Below, piece after piece: positions 27,067 through 39,229 of a DNA stretch of 64,000 nucleotides. Numbering within the stretch: position 1 is the first letter of the stretch; the number at the start of each line of letters is the position of its first letter. The stretch spans positions 52,515,994-52,579,993 of the forward strand of contig NC_066316.1 of NCBI RefSeq assembly GCF_022539315.1. The letters are read 5' to 3'. Below the pieces are notes generated by a model. It was not told where the DNA came from, ran no database searches, and worked only from the letters and a program-made list of their open reading frames with translations. Made by a program: the position numbers and the translations under genes. This DNA comes from Serinus canaria. Taxonomy: Eukaryota; Chordata; Aves; Passeriformes; Fringillidae.

Positions 27067-29154
27067 CTGAAAACAAAAATAAGTTTGTTATCAATGTCCA
27101 TCCTACAGCACAGCTCCCACAAAGGTGAGGGATTTGAGCATTTATAGGAGTCATTGCTGCAAAGTGTGTATGGGAGGAGAATATGTGTTTGTGCTCTTAA
27201 CTCCTGGATGTTGCCAAATTTCCCCTCGAGTGTGAAGGGTCCAGCCCCACAGCTGCTGTCACACAGGGCCAGCTCAGCTCTGGGGTACTGGCCAAGGCTG
27301 GTGCACAGCCACAGCACTGGGGACAAAGCCCTGGGGCCACCAGCTGAGGCACCCCAGCAGGTGTCTGCCCCACTTGGGGCAACCTCGGCACCAGTGTCGG
27401 CACAGGGGCTGCTTAACCTGAGCTCCTTTTACAGGGAGTGGGGAGACATGGACACTTGCAGGGCACCGTTCTTCCCTCCCCACTTCTGCAGCAGGTTTGG
27501 GAGAACAGGAGCCATGTCCTTTCCCAGAAGTGCCCACTTCTCTGTCCTGACTGTAAAAGGCCCTTGGACCAAAAGGGGTGGATAGAGACCTCCACACTCT
27601 GTAATGCAGGGTGAGAGGAGGCTGCACTTGGTGAGCCCAGCATGCAGAGGCAACCAAGCTGGTTTGAATTAGAGGTGGGTAAGCTGCCGCCTCCAAATCC
27701 ACAGGGAAGCTCCTGGCCTCTTGAAAATCTAAAATCTGTGCTTCAGGACAGCAGGTTCTGTGTGGCTGCCTGCCATCTGAACACAAGTATGAGTGCTAAG
27801 GAAAGAGGCTATTTTAGGAACAAGTGACACAACAGAGGAACATCAGAGGCAAGAAATGGCTCCTTGCTGCCAAGTGTTGACATGAGGCCAATAAAGAGCA
27901 GGTTACTGCCCTTTTGGGAGGATGCCTGTCATATTAAAGTTGTAGTTACAGAATTTTTTTGAGATACTTGGAAAGCAGGGTGATATATTTACAGAGAACT
28001 TTCTGAACATTTGGCCTTATTAACTGAGTGGAAAAGGAATGATTAAAAACACCATCTGCTTTTTATTGAACTTTGTTTCAAATTCATGAGAATTTCACCA
28101 GGTTTAACCTCTAGCTCTCAATTTTTACTCCTGAAAGTATGTTAGCAGCATACCACCCCATGCAGTATACAAATGGCAAACAAGCCTTGCTGGTGGTGTC
28201 TGCAGATCTCCTCTACAACAGTCTCACCAAGTCTCAGTGCAAACCAGCCCAGCACAAAGGGCAGGCACCTGCACCACATGGAGCAGAGCTGGAGGTACCA
28301 TGTGCTCCCTGAAGGTGTCTGAGACCCTGAGAAGGGTGACAGGGAGCCCAGCTAACTGAGGCCACCCCATAGTGCCATGGCCTATGTAAGCCAAGCAATT
28401 GCAGTTTCCCAGAGGAGATGGGTGATGTTCCCTGTTATCATCAGCAGAAAAAAGTAAAGCAGCAGCAGGAGAAGTCACCTTGCTCTGGCTGCAGGGAAAA
28501 GTGCCAGCATGCATGGCCATGAAGCTGCAGCAGCACTGCACTGGGATACTAGAAAACAACTTCCTCCTGGCAACAGTGAAAGACAGGAGAGATTTGTATA
28601 TTTTCTCCTGGTTTATACCAGTTTGACACTGGTATATTTATCCCAGTGTATGTGAGACCTTGTGTGATAGGAGTAGGTGACACTGCTTCATGCCTGCAGG
28701 GGAGCTGGTTTCTGAAGGCAATGCTCGTTCCCATGCCTGTACTATCATGGCCCTTGTTGGTGCCTACCTTTGACAAATACCTAAATATATGCAATCTGAA
28801 CTCAAAGAAATGAACTTTGAAATTGCTAATTTTGTCTGTTTTCAAAGCAGCAAGTCTTTTCTAGGTATTGACTCATCCTTACCAGAAGTTCTTCTGCAGG
28901 TGCTGCTCAACAAAAGGTCAGTACATGACAAAGCCTGTGTTACTCTCACAGCAGTCACTGCTGAGCTCATGGAGTAAAATGTGTTTTGGAGAAAGGTTAT
29001 CCTTCTAAGATCATCCTAAGATGTTGTAGCATGTTGTCTTCATGTTTGAGCCCGCTGGGACTCTGGCTGGGGGAAGTCCTCTAGCTCCAGTTGAAATACC
29101 ATGTTCATGGAAGGCATGGTCTATTCATCATAGGTTTTGCAGTATCAGGATAAA

Positions 29155-29240
29155 ATACCAGCCTAGTGATAGAGCAGTGGAAATAGCTGCACCCTCCAGG
29201 GGAAGCGAGGATGAATCCTGACTCAGGCAGAGGCCCATTT
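29155..29240 (+). repeat. Possible tRNA-derived SINE head
   Basis: CAGCCTAGTGATAGAGCAGTGG resembles a tRNA A-box region, and 40 bases later GGATGAATCCTGACTC resembles a degenerate B box (GGTTCGAATCC type). The spacing is right for a tRNA-like SINE head of the MIR type. No clover-leaf can be drawn, so it is not a working tRNA gene. Confidence 0.35.
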
Positions 29241-30263
29241 TCTCCCCAGCTTATTCCCTTGTATCCTGAGCTCTGACCACACCAGCTTATAACACCATCA
29301 GTGCTGTCTGTCATCCTGCCTCCACTTAAATCCACAAGGACTGCTCAGTGCAGACTCCAAACAAGATGCCCTTGAGAGGGCAGACACCAGTTTCTTAATC
29401 TGGTGCAACATCCGAGAGGTCGGCCAGGACTCTCTTCTGAGCCCACCTAGGACCAGCCAAAAGGCACTGTCTGTGTAGAGCAGACAGGGAATGGCAACCC
29501 TGCTGGCACCCACCCAGAGTGGGCATGGGGGTTACAGCTGGGGGCAGCAGGATGCTCAGGGTGCAGGATTGATGTGTCACAGGACAGCAAGGAACAAGCT
29601 CTGTACTGTCCTCTCCCCAAATCAGTGTAAAGCAAATTATTTCTGTTACTGCTATTCTTATGTTAACTCTATTCTAGAGTTACCACAATTTTCATCTACT
29701 AAATGCATATGGACAAGATTAAATAAACTGTGTATTTCAAGTAATGTATGTATACACATGCACTCTTTGACACAAGTGTAAATATCACACCTAATTTCCT
29801 CCTCTCATTCCAAATACAAGGGACTTATTATTTGATTTATTGAACAAGGTAATGTCATGTCATGAAGAACAACTTTATTCCCCAGTTTTGCTGCTACTTT
29901 GGTGGGAAAATCCAATATTTTTACTTAACACTGCAGCAGGTGCAGAGAGGACAAATTAACTTTGCCCTGTGTTCCAAGATCTGGGAGAATTTGAATACAG
30001 TTATGTCAGTATTCATTATCAATTACATCATACTTTCTCTCTTCAGGGGTTTTCCTCCACTTAACAGAAATCTTGTTTTGCTTAACAGAGGATATCACAG
30101 TTTCTGCCACAAGTTTAACTCCAGCCCTTCTTACTCCTGGCTGTGACCTGTTCTCATTCTGAGGCACATAGTAAATAATGCAAGGATGTCATCTGCAGGT
30201 GGCAGAATTTCAGGAGTACTCACTGAGAGCCATTTGCTCCAGAAAATTACCTACACGCACCAT

Positions 30264-30299
30264 GCAAGGGCTTCACCCCAGGCAAGGGCTTCATTCCAG
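30264..30299. repeat. Tandem duplication, 18-bp unit
   Basis: GCAAGGGCTTCACCCCAG is followed directly by GCAAGGGCTTCATTCCAG. Confidence 0.9.
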
Positions 30300-33200
30300 A
30301 CACCCACAAGGAGATCTGCCTGAAGACTCAACCATAACCAGAAAAACAGCAGGGAAAGTCTGAAAAGTATCCCAGTGCTCTGCACATTGTAGTGGGATAT
30401 AGATTACTGAGGGTGCTCAACAACCCTTGCACCAAATTATTTCCTTTTTGCAACTGACACAGAAATCAAATCTCCTTTATTATCTCAAAGCACTCCACCA
30501 AAAACCCTGAAAATCCAGAGTTCAGTCATCCTTCCTTAGATAAGCTAACCACATCCTACTGGTTTATAGGCACAAATGCATTGCTTGTCTTCACTCATTC
30601 AGAAAGCCTTTCAAAGTGTGTTTATGACACATGGGACATGATTTTGCCATCTGAAAAGATTTTTGGGTGGCCAGCTTCTTCAGCAAGAAACAGCCAGTGC
30701 TAGCTGAAAACCAAAGCCATTTCTAAAACCTTGGATTACTCTATCTTCATGACTTTCAGAAATGCCCTGACATCTACTAACATGCTTCTACAGTCCTTAA
30801 GGAAAAACAAAAAGGCTCTTTACCCTCTTCTACCACAATAGGTGAGAGTCCTTGTGAAAACAGCAAACTCCTGTCCTTCTTCTCCTGAAAGAATCCATCA
30901 ATAGCAGGAAGATTGAACATGAACACCAGTTCACTTGAAGTGATCACCTAAACCAAAGCCCACAAGACACCAAAAGCAGAAGAAAGGACAGCCCAGATGA
31001 TTTCCAGGAGGTGTGGTGGCAGGTAAACCTGTGTTTCCTTGACCAAGTTTTAACAGGGAACACAATGAAATTCCCAGGGACTCTCCCCAGTCATGTCATA
31101 TACATGCACATGCAGAGGAGGCTGAGGCAGGGGCAGTTGTGACCACCCCAGCAGATCAGGCTGCCAAAAAGGGGAGGAAAAAGGGCTCCTGAGGGCAAAA
31201 AGTACTTTAAATGAGTTTTTTCCGTGACCTTTTCCCAATTTTGTCTCTCACCTGAGGTCACTAGCAAGGAGGTGACAAGAGGTGTGGGGATGCTATCCAA
31301 ACACTCTTCAAGACATTGGTTTTGCTGCACTGCCAAACCAAACCACCTGCAGATGCTCCTGGTTTCAAGGCTCAGGATGTGTTTGTGTGAGCCAGTGCTG
31401 CTCATCTTTAGGCAGGGCTCTGCTCCCACTGGGAACATCCCTGGATGCTGCTGCCTTGAAGAGGGCAGGGGTTGAGCATGTCAGTGCTATTTGTCATGGG
31501 CCAAAGAGGATTCAGGGCTAGCTTTAATAGTTTATGTGTGATATTATAATTTATACAGATTTTAGATAATTATGCTGCAGTGCCAGGCAGCACTCTCATG
31601 TGCTTCTTAATCTGTGTGAAGACAAACCCTGAATGGTGCATGCACTGGCCATTTCTGCAGCCAGTCCCACTAGCTGACATTTCAAATGAGCAGCCCTCTG
31701 TGAGTATTTCCCAGTGGCACACAGAGGGGTGGCATTTTCTGGCTCCTTTGTCCTTCATGGACCAGGGCACCTGTGTAACCCCTGGGATCTGTTGGATGCT
31801 CTGCCACCTCACTGCCCGCAGCAGTACCCATGAGAGCTTCCCTGTGGATGTGGCCTTAGGAATTTGTTTGGCTCAGTCAAGCTGGCTGGGAAGGAACTTA
31901 CAAACACATGCAAGAGGAGGATTTCTGGTCTTTTTTGTATCAGTGTGGGCAGAGTGGTCCCTCTGAAATAAGCAGCAGCACCCAATTTAAACTAACCATC
32001 CCATGTGCGGGTCCAGTCTTACACAGAATAAACCAGACTGGAATTTGCCTTGATTTGGTGTACAGTAAAACTCTTTTCCAAAGCTACTTTGTGCCACTAT
32101 CATCACTCGAATCAGTGCAGTTACTCTGTGCTTCTAACAACACAGCAATAAACAGATTTTTGTCTAAATAGGTTTAAAAGCTGACAGCCTGGTTATGGGG
32201 GCTGATGAGATTTCCTTTATTGACTGTGCAATCAGTGTGATTTAGAGTCTCCGCAGGGGCCTTGCTGAAGGCTCTCCAAGACCCAGCTGTGACAAATCCC
32301 CCCCACAAGTTCTGCTGGGCACTGCTGCTGGAGACAGCGGCTGTGGTTCTGGGACCTTGTTCCTCCCCCTCATCTTCCCACCCTCCTGATCCTGCCTTCC
32401 TGGTGTCCTGACCTCCCACGGGGCCAGTTATTTGTCTGGCATCACACCCCTGCCTTCCAAGATAATAAATTACTGCGGGAAGCAGCTTTGCACTGGACCT
32501 CATTAACCGCAAACCCTGCCGTCCCTTTTCCTGCCACAGCATGCAATCCATGACTATCGGCAGCAGATACACATTTCTCAAGCTCCCAGGAGGACCCACA
32601 GGTCTGTGGCAGATGGTGCACCAGGCTGATGGATGCACAGGGCTGGGGAAGCGAGTCACCCTCCTTGCCCCTTGGGATCATGTCCCAGCACAGCCTGGCC
32701 CTCCTTGTGATGCTCCATTCCTGTGCCATTGCAAGGGATTTGTGGATGTTGTTAATATCAAAAAAAGTGGGAGGTAAGGTGAAGAGCCTTTTTTGCTACT
32801 GTCTTATTCCATTTTCAGAGCCCACTGTTATTCTGAAACACCATCAGGCTTAAGCAAAATAGATCCAAAAAACCCAAAGTGAAGTGTCAAAGTGCAGCAA
32901 AATGGATCTGTGCCCATGCTGTAAGTGCAATTATTGGGGCTGTGTTATGTCCAAAGAAAATAGCAATGTTTTACAATGTATATTGAAAGGTTACTTTTTA
33001 ATAAAGTTAAGTAAAAATTGATCTTGGCGCCACCAACATCCCAACATTCTCTGCTAAACAATCACCTACTCTTTTCTTTTTATTTCTTGTCTACTGTCTC
33101 ACCAGAAACAGAAGAATAAAGAATGGTCAAAAAGAGAGAAATGGGAAGAAGAGAGAGGAAAATACGCATATCTGAAACTTTCTTCTTTTTAAAATGTTTC

Positions 33201-33574
33201 TACAGACAACTTTGAAGAAAATGTAACTATTATTTGTTTCTTTTTTTTTTCCTCTTCACTCATTTTTGTTTTGCTTTATTTTTTTAATATAAACTCTTTC
33301 TTATTGGACAAAAAGCCTATTTCTGCTAGCGGCCCTTATTCTGAAGAGCAGGAGGAACAATGGAAAACCAGATCAGTTGTCATGTAAAATGACAAACTTT
33401 TATATTTGGAAGCACTGAAGCTACCACTTAAGATCCACACATCTCTGTGTAAGGGAAACCATGCAGAGAGCCCCTCATTTTTTGCAGAAAAGTCTATATG
33501 TCAGAGCTGACAATGTCATGAAAAAATGGCACTTTTCAATGCGGAGATTCAGACCTCGGCAAAATTCTTTTTTG

Positions 33575-33655
33575 TTTTCCAGCCAGCACCTCGCTCCTGT
33601 CTGAGGTCAGACTAAATGATGCAACGTTCCCTTCTGGCCTCGCAATCGATGGGCT
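33575..33655 (+). repeat. Old CR1-type LINE fragment
   Basis: CTGAGGTCAGACTAAATGATG and CGTTCCCTTCTGGCCTCGCAATC match the conserved end of an older sauropsid CR1 branch (the usual wording is GACTAGATGATC ... GGTCCCTTCTGGCC). It is short and diverged. Confidence 0.6.
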
Positions 33656-33835
33656 GGTGGCCGGGGCCTCTCTCCCTGCTGACAGCAGCGTTCGCTGCAG
33701 CTGAGACCCCCCCGGGGACCAGGCTTTGGTCCTGGACTTACACCACACTACCAGGTGCTATGGGACAGCGTTCACAGCATGAACTAAAGTGAAACATGTT
33801 TCTTACAACGATGTTAAACCTTTCCAGAAAAAGAA

Positions 33836-33869
33836 GAAAAACAACAACAACAACAACAGAAAAAAAAAA
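33836..33869. repeat. (AAC)n short tandem repeat
   Basis: About six AAC units flanked by A runs, just left of CpG island 1. Confidence 0.9.
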
Positions 33870-34079
33870 TCTTAAACTCTTCTCCTCACATAGATATAGC
33901 CAAGAAACCAGCCAGCTTTATTTTAACCGACGTCCATTTACTCGTGGCTGAGTGAATGTTTATTTTGTTTGTTCCGTTCTTCAAGAATCTACTGCCCTAG
34001 CACGGTGCCAGAGCAGTTTGACAGTGCAGTGATATCGTCAAGCACTCTCTTTAAATTCCATTTCTGGCAAGAAGGGAGG

Positions 34080-34690
34080 AATTGCACGTCGACCTGACCT
34101 CCGCTCATCTGACCCTGACTCCAGCCGGCTCCCGTGACCCCTTTCTCGGGATGAGGAGAGCTCTGCCCTGCGGGGCAGGGACCACGAACCCCTCTGAGCC
34201 CAGCAGTCCGGCACCGGCCCAGTGCCCTGCGAGCCCATCTCCAGTGCGCGGGAAGTCTTGGGGTTTGCTTGTCACCAGATTCAGGACCAGGCTCAGATTT
34301 CTAGCTATCTCTATGCCCAGGTCACCCGCGACAAGCGCAGCCGCATCCCCTCACACCCGCGGCTGCCCCGGCCCTGCCCGCTCCGCGCCCCCCGCGCCGC
34401 GCCCCGCACTCACCGCCTCGGGCGCGGGGACCCCGCTGCCGCCGCCTGCCCGCGGCCCCGGCATCGCGCCGGGAGGCGGCCGGAGCAGCGCCGGCTCCGG
34501 GGCCGGGTCCGCCTCGGGCGCGGAGCCGGAGCGAGTGAGCGGAGACCCCGGCGCCGGCCGCCCCCGGCCCTCCCCGCCGAGGGAGGAGCCGCTCCCTCCC
34601 GCGGCAAACCCCGGGGGTCCGCCGGGATGCCGAACGGGCCGCGGGCAGGGCTTGCCGGAAAAGGGGAGGCAAAAGTCAATGGGCGCAGGG
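34080..34690 (-). promoter_or_regulatory. CpG island 1: promoter and 5' untranslated region of the ARHGAP20-like gene
   Basis: Base composition changes abruptly from about 45% GC to a dense run of CG dinucleotides, strongest at 34,320-34,640. On the minus strand a GGGGGCGG Sp1-type GC box lies near 34,560, roughly 95 bases before the ATG at 34,464. I see no TATA box on either strand close to the exon, which suits a dispersed CpG-island promoter. The island holds long reading frames on both strands (for example 34,082-34,894 plus and 34,322-34,672 minus). Their Arg/Pro/Ala/Gly-only composition is what random GC-rich DNA gives, so I do not call them genes. Bidirectional activity is possible, because a related RhoGAP fragment lies to the right on the plus strand. 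The transcription start is not determined. Confidence 0.65.
34414..34464 (-). CDS. First coding exon of an ARHGAP20-like Rho GTPase-activating protein (partial gene)
   Basis: A minus-strand ATG at 34,464 with a purine (G) at -3 opens a 17-codon reading frame, MPGPRAGGGSGVPAPEA. It ends exactly at a consensus donor, GCG|GTGAGT, with the exon's last base at 34,414, in phase 0. The exon lies inside a CpG island, as expected for a first exon. It joins in phase to the exon at 26,978-27,066, which carries an ARHGAP20-like motif; the intron would be 7.35 kb. The low-complexity Gly/Pro/Ala peptide is not diagnostic by itself, so the identity rests on exon 2. ARHGAP20-type proteins are known as PH, Ras-association and RhoGAP proteins that stimulate GTP hydrolysis by Rho-family GTPases; none of those domains falls in this exon. 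The true start could lie elsewhere in the island, and other first exons are possible. Confidence 0.5.
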
Positions 34691-34699
34691 AGAAATGAA

Positions 34700-37075
34700 G
34701 TGAAAAGTGACTTACAAAGAGAAAACCCTTCACGGGTTCTTCACAGCCAACCTTTCACAGCCAAGCCCTCCCTGCCTGGGTTATTCCTTAGGCAGCGTGG
34801 CAGGTATGAATGTAACACCGCAAGAGCGTCAGACGTAGCGAGCACCACGAGGGCTGGGCAACTTGCGGACGAAATTTGCGTCCATCAGGAATGAAGGAAT
34901 GAGGGATGGGACCAAGTGGCATAAGGTACAGGGGTCTGTGTCACCACTGACTTGGATGTAAAGACTCTGGAATGCTCTCATCATCCGTACTAGTGTCCAC
35001 TTAGGTCTTAGGACATTCTCATTGTCCTGGTCACAGGTCTGGGGAATCACCCTTTTAATTCTGTGACGAATGGCACAAAGCTCTTAAGAAACTGAGATTG
35101 GCTTTCTACTACCCAGTGTTCTCCTTATTCTTCTTGAAATCTAAGTGACCCAAGTGCTGGGAAGCTTTATCACTTCAAAGTGGATTATTTCTTCTGCAGA
35201 TTTGCCTGTACTTAACCATCGTATTTTACAAGTGACCTGTTCTCACTGAGTTGTGCTGCTTGGCAGCTAAATTTGCAGGATTTGTTTCAAGTAATGATGA
35301 ATTGTCTCCAGATGGGACACTTGCTCCTGCAGTCTGGATTATGGTATTTTCACTAGGAAAAAAAATCATAGGAACTGCCCTTTCCCATGAGTAGGACAAA
35401 TATCCTGTCAAATCTGGGCTGGTTAATAAGAGCTCCAGTTTGTCCTTGAGGAGGCGGAGGGATGAATTATCATGTCCCTGAGTGCCCACAAGGCACTCCT
35501 TAGGAAAGAAAAAAACCCCAAACAAAACAGCAAAAAAACAGCACCTTTCAAAACTACTCAGACCCCTTGATAGGACAGGTAGATACAGATACCTGTACTA
35601 AGTTCCTTCGAATGACAGCAGCTCTGCCTCTGCTTGTGTACAGCCAGCTGCTGCCAATCAGCCACCAAGTTCTGCCAGCATTTTCCTCCCTTTCCTGGCT
35701 CTGTGTGATTCAGGGATTTCTGGAGGGTTTGTTTGGGTTTTTTCCTCTTGTATTTTTTCAGCTTTATTACTGAGAACATCACTCGTACCAAATATTAACA
35801 AAACCTCATTTCAAGCTGCTGGGTCCGCTCTGTGACATTCTCTGGCAGGCTGCAAAAAATCAACAGGGAAGTTACATGAGATTTGGCATCATCACTGCAA
35901 CTATTGTGAAGGCTCAGTTAAGCCCTCCAGGACATGAATGCAGGCCAGATTTTCAGGAAGTTGCAATATGTTCCCGGACAGCATGATCAGCAGTGATTGA
36001 TTTCTGCATTTACAAATGTTTGTTATTTTACTTTAGCTCAAACTGGACAAATAAGAGACCTCCAGAGAAATGAGAAAGACCATTGCTTTGCTGTTTTGAT
36101 CAGAAATGTTTTCTGTATTGCTGCAAAGGGAAGAAAATCTTTCTAAGCTCACACAAAATCTTGGGCAGGACCTTATGTAAAATATTGGCTAATTTAAACG
36201 TGACAGCTGAAGACTACAGTGGTAGAAATCAGAAATGCAAACATGGTCATCTTATTTCTTACAATTCATATTTCTTTTGATGCTTATGCTAAAAAAAGAA
36301 ACCATTTTGATCTGCACAAAGCCTCATATGTTTTAGCAGATCAAGATTAACCGGGATGCCTAATTAAAACAGGCACTCACCAATTAAGATAACAAAAAAC
36401 TGCTATTTGTAATTCAAAAGAGACCAAGAAGTTAAAGAGACACTTATCCAAGAGCTTAGCAGGTTTTCATTTGCGAATACTTTAGGAAAAAAAAAAGGTG
36501 AAGATGCATTCTGGAACGCAGCCCAGTAAAATCAGAGAGGAGTCTTCGAGCTCCTGTGACGCTTCATTACTAAAGGGCCTGCTGCTCGCCAGCCCGTTTG
36601 CTTTTGCACTCCATCTGCCACGTCTTGTATGTACTGAGACCCAGGCTCTGCTGCCATCGCTTGTGCTGACAGTTCCCCTCAGGTGTCCCCAACAGCACTG
36701 CTCCGACCACCTGAACAGTGCAGGACCTGTGCCAGCTCCAGGGTTTTCCTTAGGATTGGGATGGCAATTCACTGACATTTGCTCAAGACGGCTTTTTCTC
36801 CCTCCTGGAAGCTTTATGCAATACAGCAGCAATATTATTGTTGTTAGTGGTCTTATTGTTATTGTTGTTGGTGGTGGTTTTATTAACAATATTAATTATT
36901 TCAAAGAATTTATGCAAATTCTCCAACCTGAAGTTTCTTTCACACTTATTTGCACCATCTGAAGCTGAGTCACCTCTGCCTGCTGTCACTAAGGGAATCA
37001 GCTCAGAGGAGAGCATATGTACGTTCAGGTACATGAGCATATGTGCCAGCCTGTGAGTCTGTATGTGCACAGGAG
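34700..37075. other. Non-coding DNA between CpG island 1 and the ERVL remnant
   Basis: The short frames here look like noise. The only structure seen is the TTG-rich tract at 36,830. I searched specifically for the missing N-terminal RhoGAP exons on the plus strand and found none. Confidence 0.5.
36830..36895. repeat. Imperfect TTG/TTA-rich tract
   Basis: Degenerate ATTGTTGTTAGTGG/TTATTGTTGTTGGTGGTGG units, low complexity, with no coding meaning. Confidence 0.75.
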
Positions 37076-37195
37076 TGTGGTGGGTTAACTTTTGCTGGCT
37101 GCCAGATGCCCACCCAGATGCTTTCTCATTTTCCCTCCTGAGCAGGGCAGGGGGACAAAAGCAGATTTAAAAGAAAACCTTGTGAGTCTTCCTGA
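37076..37195 (-). repeat. 3' LTR remnant of an ERVL-type endogenous retrovirus
   Basis: The plus strand begins TGTGGTGGGTTAAC and then resembles the terminal segment of the bird ERVL LTR family, read in antisense (TGGCTGCCAG, CCTCCTGAGCAGG, then AAAACCTTGTGAGTC). Only about 120 bases are recognisable before internal sequence begins. This places the 3' end of a minus-strand element here. The LTR-start segment directly abuts the truncated polymerase region. Confidence 0.6.
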
Positions 37196-39229
37196 TCAGT
37201 TCTTGGCTCTGGAGCTGGTGAATCATGGAAGGCAGCCTGGGAGCCTTGGGTGATGCATATTGCCAAGGGTGTGCCATCGTGGCAGCCATGGCCGCCTGCT
37301 GTTCTTTGACATGCAGCAATCCCATGACACAAGGATCCTCCAGGAGGCTGGGCAAGGCAAGCAGATGTTTCAGCTTCTCTGAATCGATAGTAACTGCATC
37401 AAAAGCCCATCACTGCCTTTTTGGGTCATTGAAGTACCCTCTTCTGAGACAGTCTATGCCAAGGATACACAGGGCTTCTGAGCTGGTCACAACAGTGTAC
37501 TTTTGCCATTTGTCTTCTGTAAAGCTTACCTCAGCCCCCAGTACAGCTTTTGGGATCTCCCTGTCAATCGAGAGATCCAGATGGGTTCTTCTCTGACATG
37601 CCAAAATGGAGTTAGGGTATGCTGTGTACCAGTGTCTAGTAATACTTTAGACTTCTGTGGATCCAGTGTGCCAAGCCATAAAATTCACACAGCCCAGTAA
37701 AGCTGGTCACCCCTCTCCTTCTGATCAAAGGCAGTGACCCTCTATTCTAGGCTGGAGTCCCTTGCAGTGTCAGACCAAAAGTCCCTTCACCAAAATCAAG
37801 AGAGGCACTCTTAATCCTCTTCTATACCAGGGAGACTGCTGGCTGCCTTCCACCATCTCAACAGCAGCTGAACTGACAGCAGCCGCGCATGGCCCTCCTT
37901 ATCATCTCTCTTCCCAGCCAATCTGCGTACATGGGCTCCTAACTCAGAGGAGGGTCACCATCCCACTTCCTCGTGAGGTCGTTCAGGAGGAACCAGAGTG
38001 GCACACAGCGTGTGTCTGGGTGCCCCTGATGGCCAAGGCCCTGACCTGTGGGGGCAGGGAGAAAGACAGGTTTCCTGCAAAAGTCAGAGTTAGTGGGATG
38101 CTCTCTCCACAGCTCAAATATTCAGACTTGGTCAGTCCATTGTCTCCAGGCAGATGGTATATAATGCTGGTGAATTTCAGACAACGCTTCTGCACCTGCT
38201 CATGTACAGTGGCCATCTGCATCTTTGGAGACGTGGTTGTCATCCAGGTCACCGTAGGGACTTTCCAGCACTGCTAGTAGTCTCACATACTGGATGCCCT
38301 CTTCAGTGCTACTGGCAGCAATCTGCTTGCCAGACTGGTGGCTGTAATGTTTCAACATATTTTGAAGTCTGCCCAAGTTTTGGGGCTGGTCATTTCTCTC
38401 ACTTCCTCCTCTTTTTCTCTTGCTGAAGGACCAGCTGCCTGATCAGATCCTTCCTCCTCCTGCTCCTGAACTAATTGCTGGTATGGACCCATTGACCTCT
38501 GCATGTAGTGATTCTTTTTGACTGCTAAGTGTTGCCACATGTGGTTTAGATCCCTGTCTCGACCACGTTCTTCTGATGGTGCTGAAGGGAGGCTCAAGAA
38601 GCACAAGGAAAGCCCCAGTGTAGTGCCAAGATCTGCTGGATTTCACTGGAGCAGGCAAGGCACCCTTCCATCAAGTGCCAGTTCAACATGCCTGTAGAGG
38701 TGCAAGATCACAGGCTATGTGATAACCCCACCAGGCACTCACCAAGTTCTCCCACACACCATGCAGGCACCCAGGGATCAGAGCTTGTCACCTCACTGGC
38801 AAACTAGTTCCCCATAACACCAGACCAAAAGTAGTTTCTATGCAAATGACAAGAAGATGACATTAGTCAAGCAGCTTAGATAAGAATGTGGTGAGGAGCT
38901 CTGGAGAGGAAGGCAGGCACATCAGTCCCGGAGGGGAAGACAGAGGTGCAATCCCTCAGCTCTCCACAGGACAGCCCTCCTGGCACAGGAGCAGTGCCCG
39001 TGCCAATGCAGGGCTGCTGCATTTATCAGAATGCTTCCAGGCATGGTGAAACACAGAGATAAGCACTGCAGCAAGAGGAGCTGAAAGCAGCCACTGCTGA
39101 GCCCGAGGCTCTGTTACACTGTAAGTCAAGCGAGCCCTGCGAGCCATGCAGAAGCCTGCCAATTATCAGCTACGGCAGCTACAGTACAACCGGATCAAAA
39201 CTGGCTTTATCTCGTGCCCAAGGAAAAGG
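37196..39229 (-). mobile_element. Internal region of a degraded ERVL-type endogenous retrovirus (gag, protease, start of reverse transcriptase)
   Basis: Read on the minus strand, 38,600 to 37,700 contains broken gag-like frames: one at 38,606-38,352 is Glu-rich, and another at about 38,280-37,980 is interrupted by stops. Next comes a protease-like frame at 37,604-37,410, containing ILGIDCLRRGYF, a motif typical of the end of the ERVL protease. Around 37,355-37,170 is the N-terminal lead-in of a reverse transcriptase (pattern M-I-x-Q-L-x-x-Q, then K-T-H). It stops there; the rest of pol, RNase H and integrase are absent. Stops and frameshifts throughout mark an old, non-functional copy. It lies between the ARHGAP20-like promoter and the TAGAP-like exons. 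Confidence 0.65.

Larger units (their letters stand above)
27067..34413 (-). other. Intron 1 of the ARHGAP20-like gene
   Basis: This is the 7.35-kb interval between the two phase-compatible exons. Directly right of exon 2 (27,150-27,790) the sequence is about 57% GC and open on both strands over 140-170 codons, but the peptides are Pro/Ser/Cys-rich and match nothing I know. The interval also contains a possible tRNA-derived SINE (29,155-29,240), an 18-bp tandem duplication (30,264-30,299), a CR1 scrap (33,575-33,655) and an (AAC)n tract. A 161-codon minus-strand frame at 32,174-32,659 is unrecognised. The remainder shows nothing I can name. Confidence 0.4.

Noticed and set aside
27274..27786. 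170-codon minus-strand frame next to exon 2
   Set aside because: The region is GC-rich and open on both strands; there is no motif, and it ends without a splice-compatible link to exon 2.
29155..29240. A functional tRNA gene
   Set aside because: A- and B-box-like words are present, but no acceptor stem or clover-leaf can be formed; a SINE relic is more likely.
32174..32659. 161-codon minus-strand frame inside intron 1
   Set aside because: No known domain, no CpG or splice context, and it lies within an intron. Chance is the simplest explanation, although it is one of the longer frames.
34082..34894. 270-codon plus-strand frame over CpG island 1
   Set aside because: The composition is Pro/Ala/Arg/Gly-rich, as expected of random GC-rich DNA, and frames on the opposite strand are equally open.
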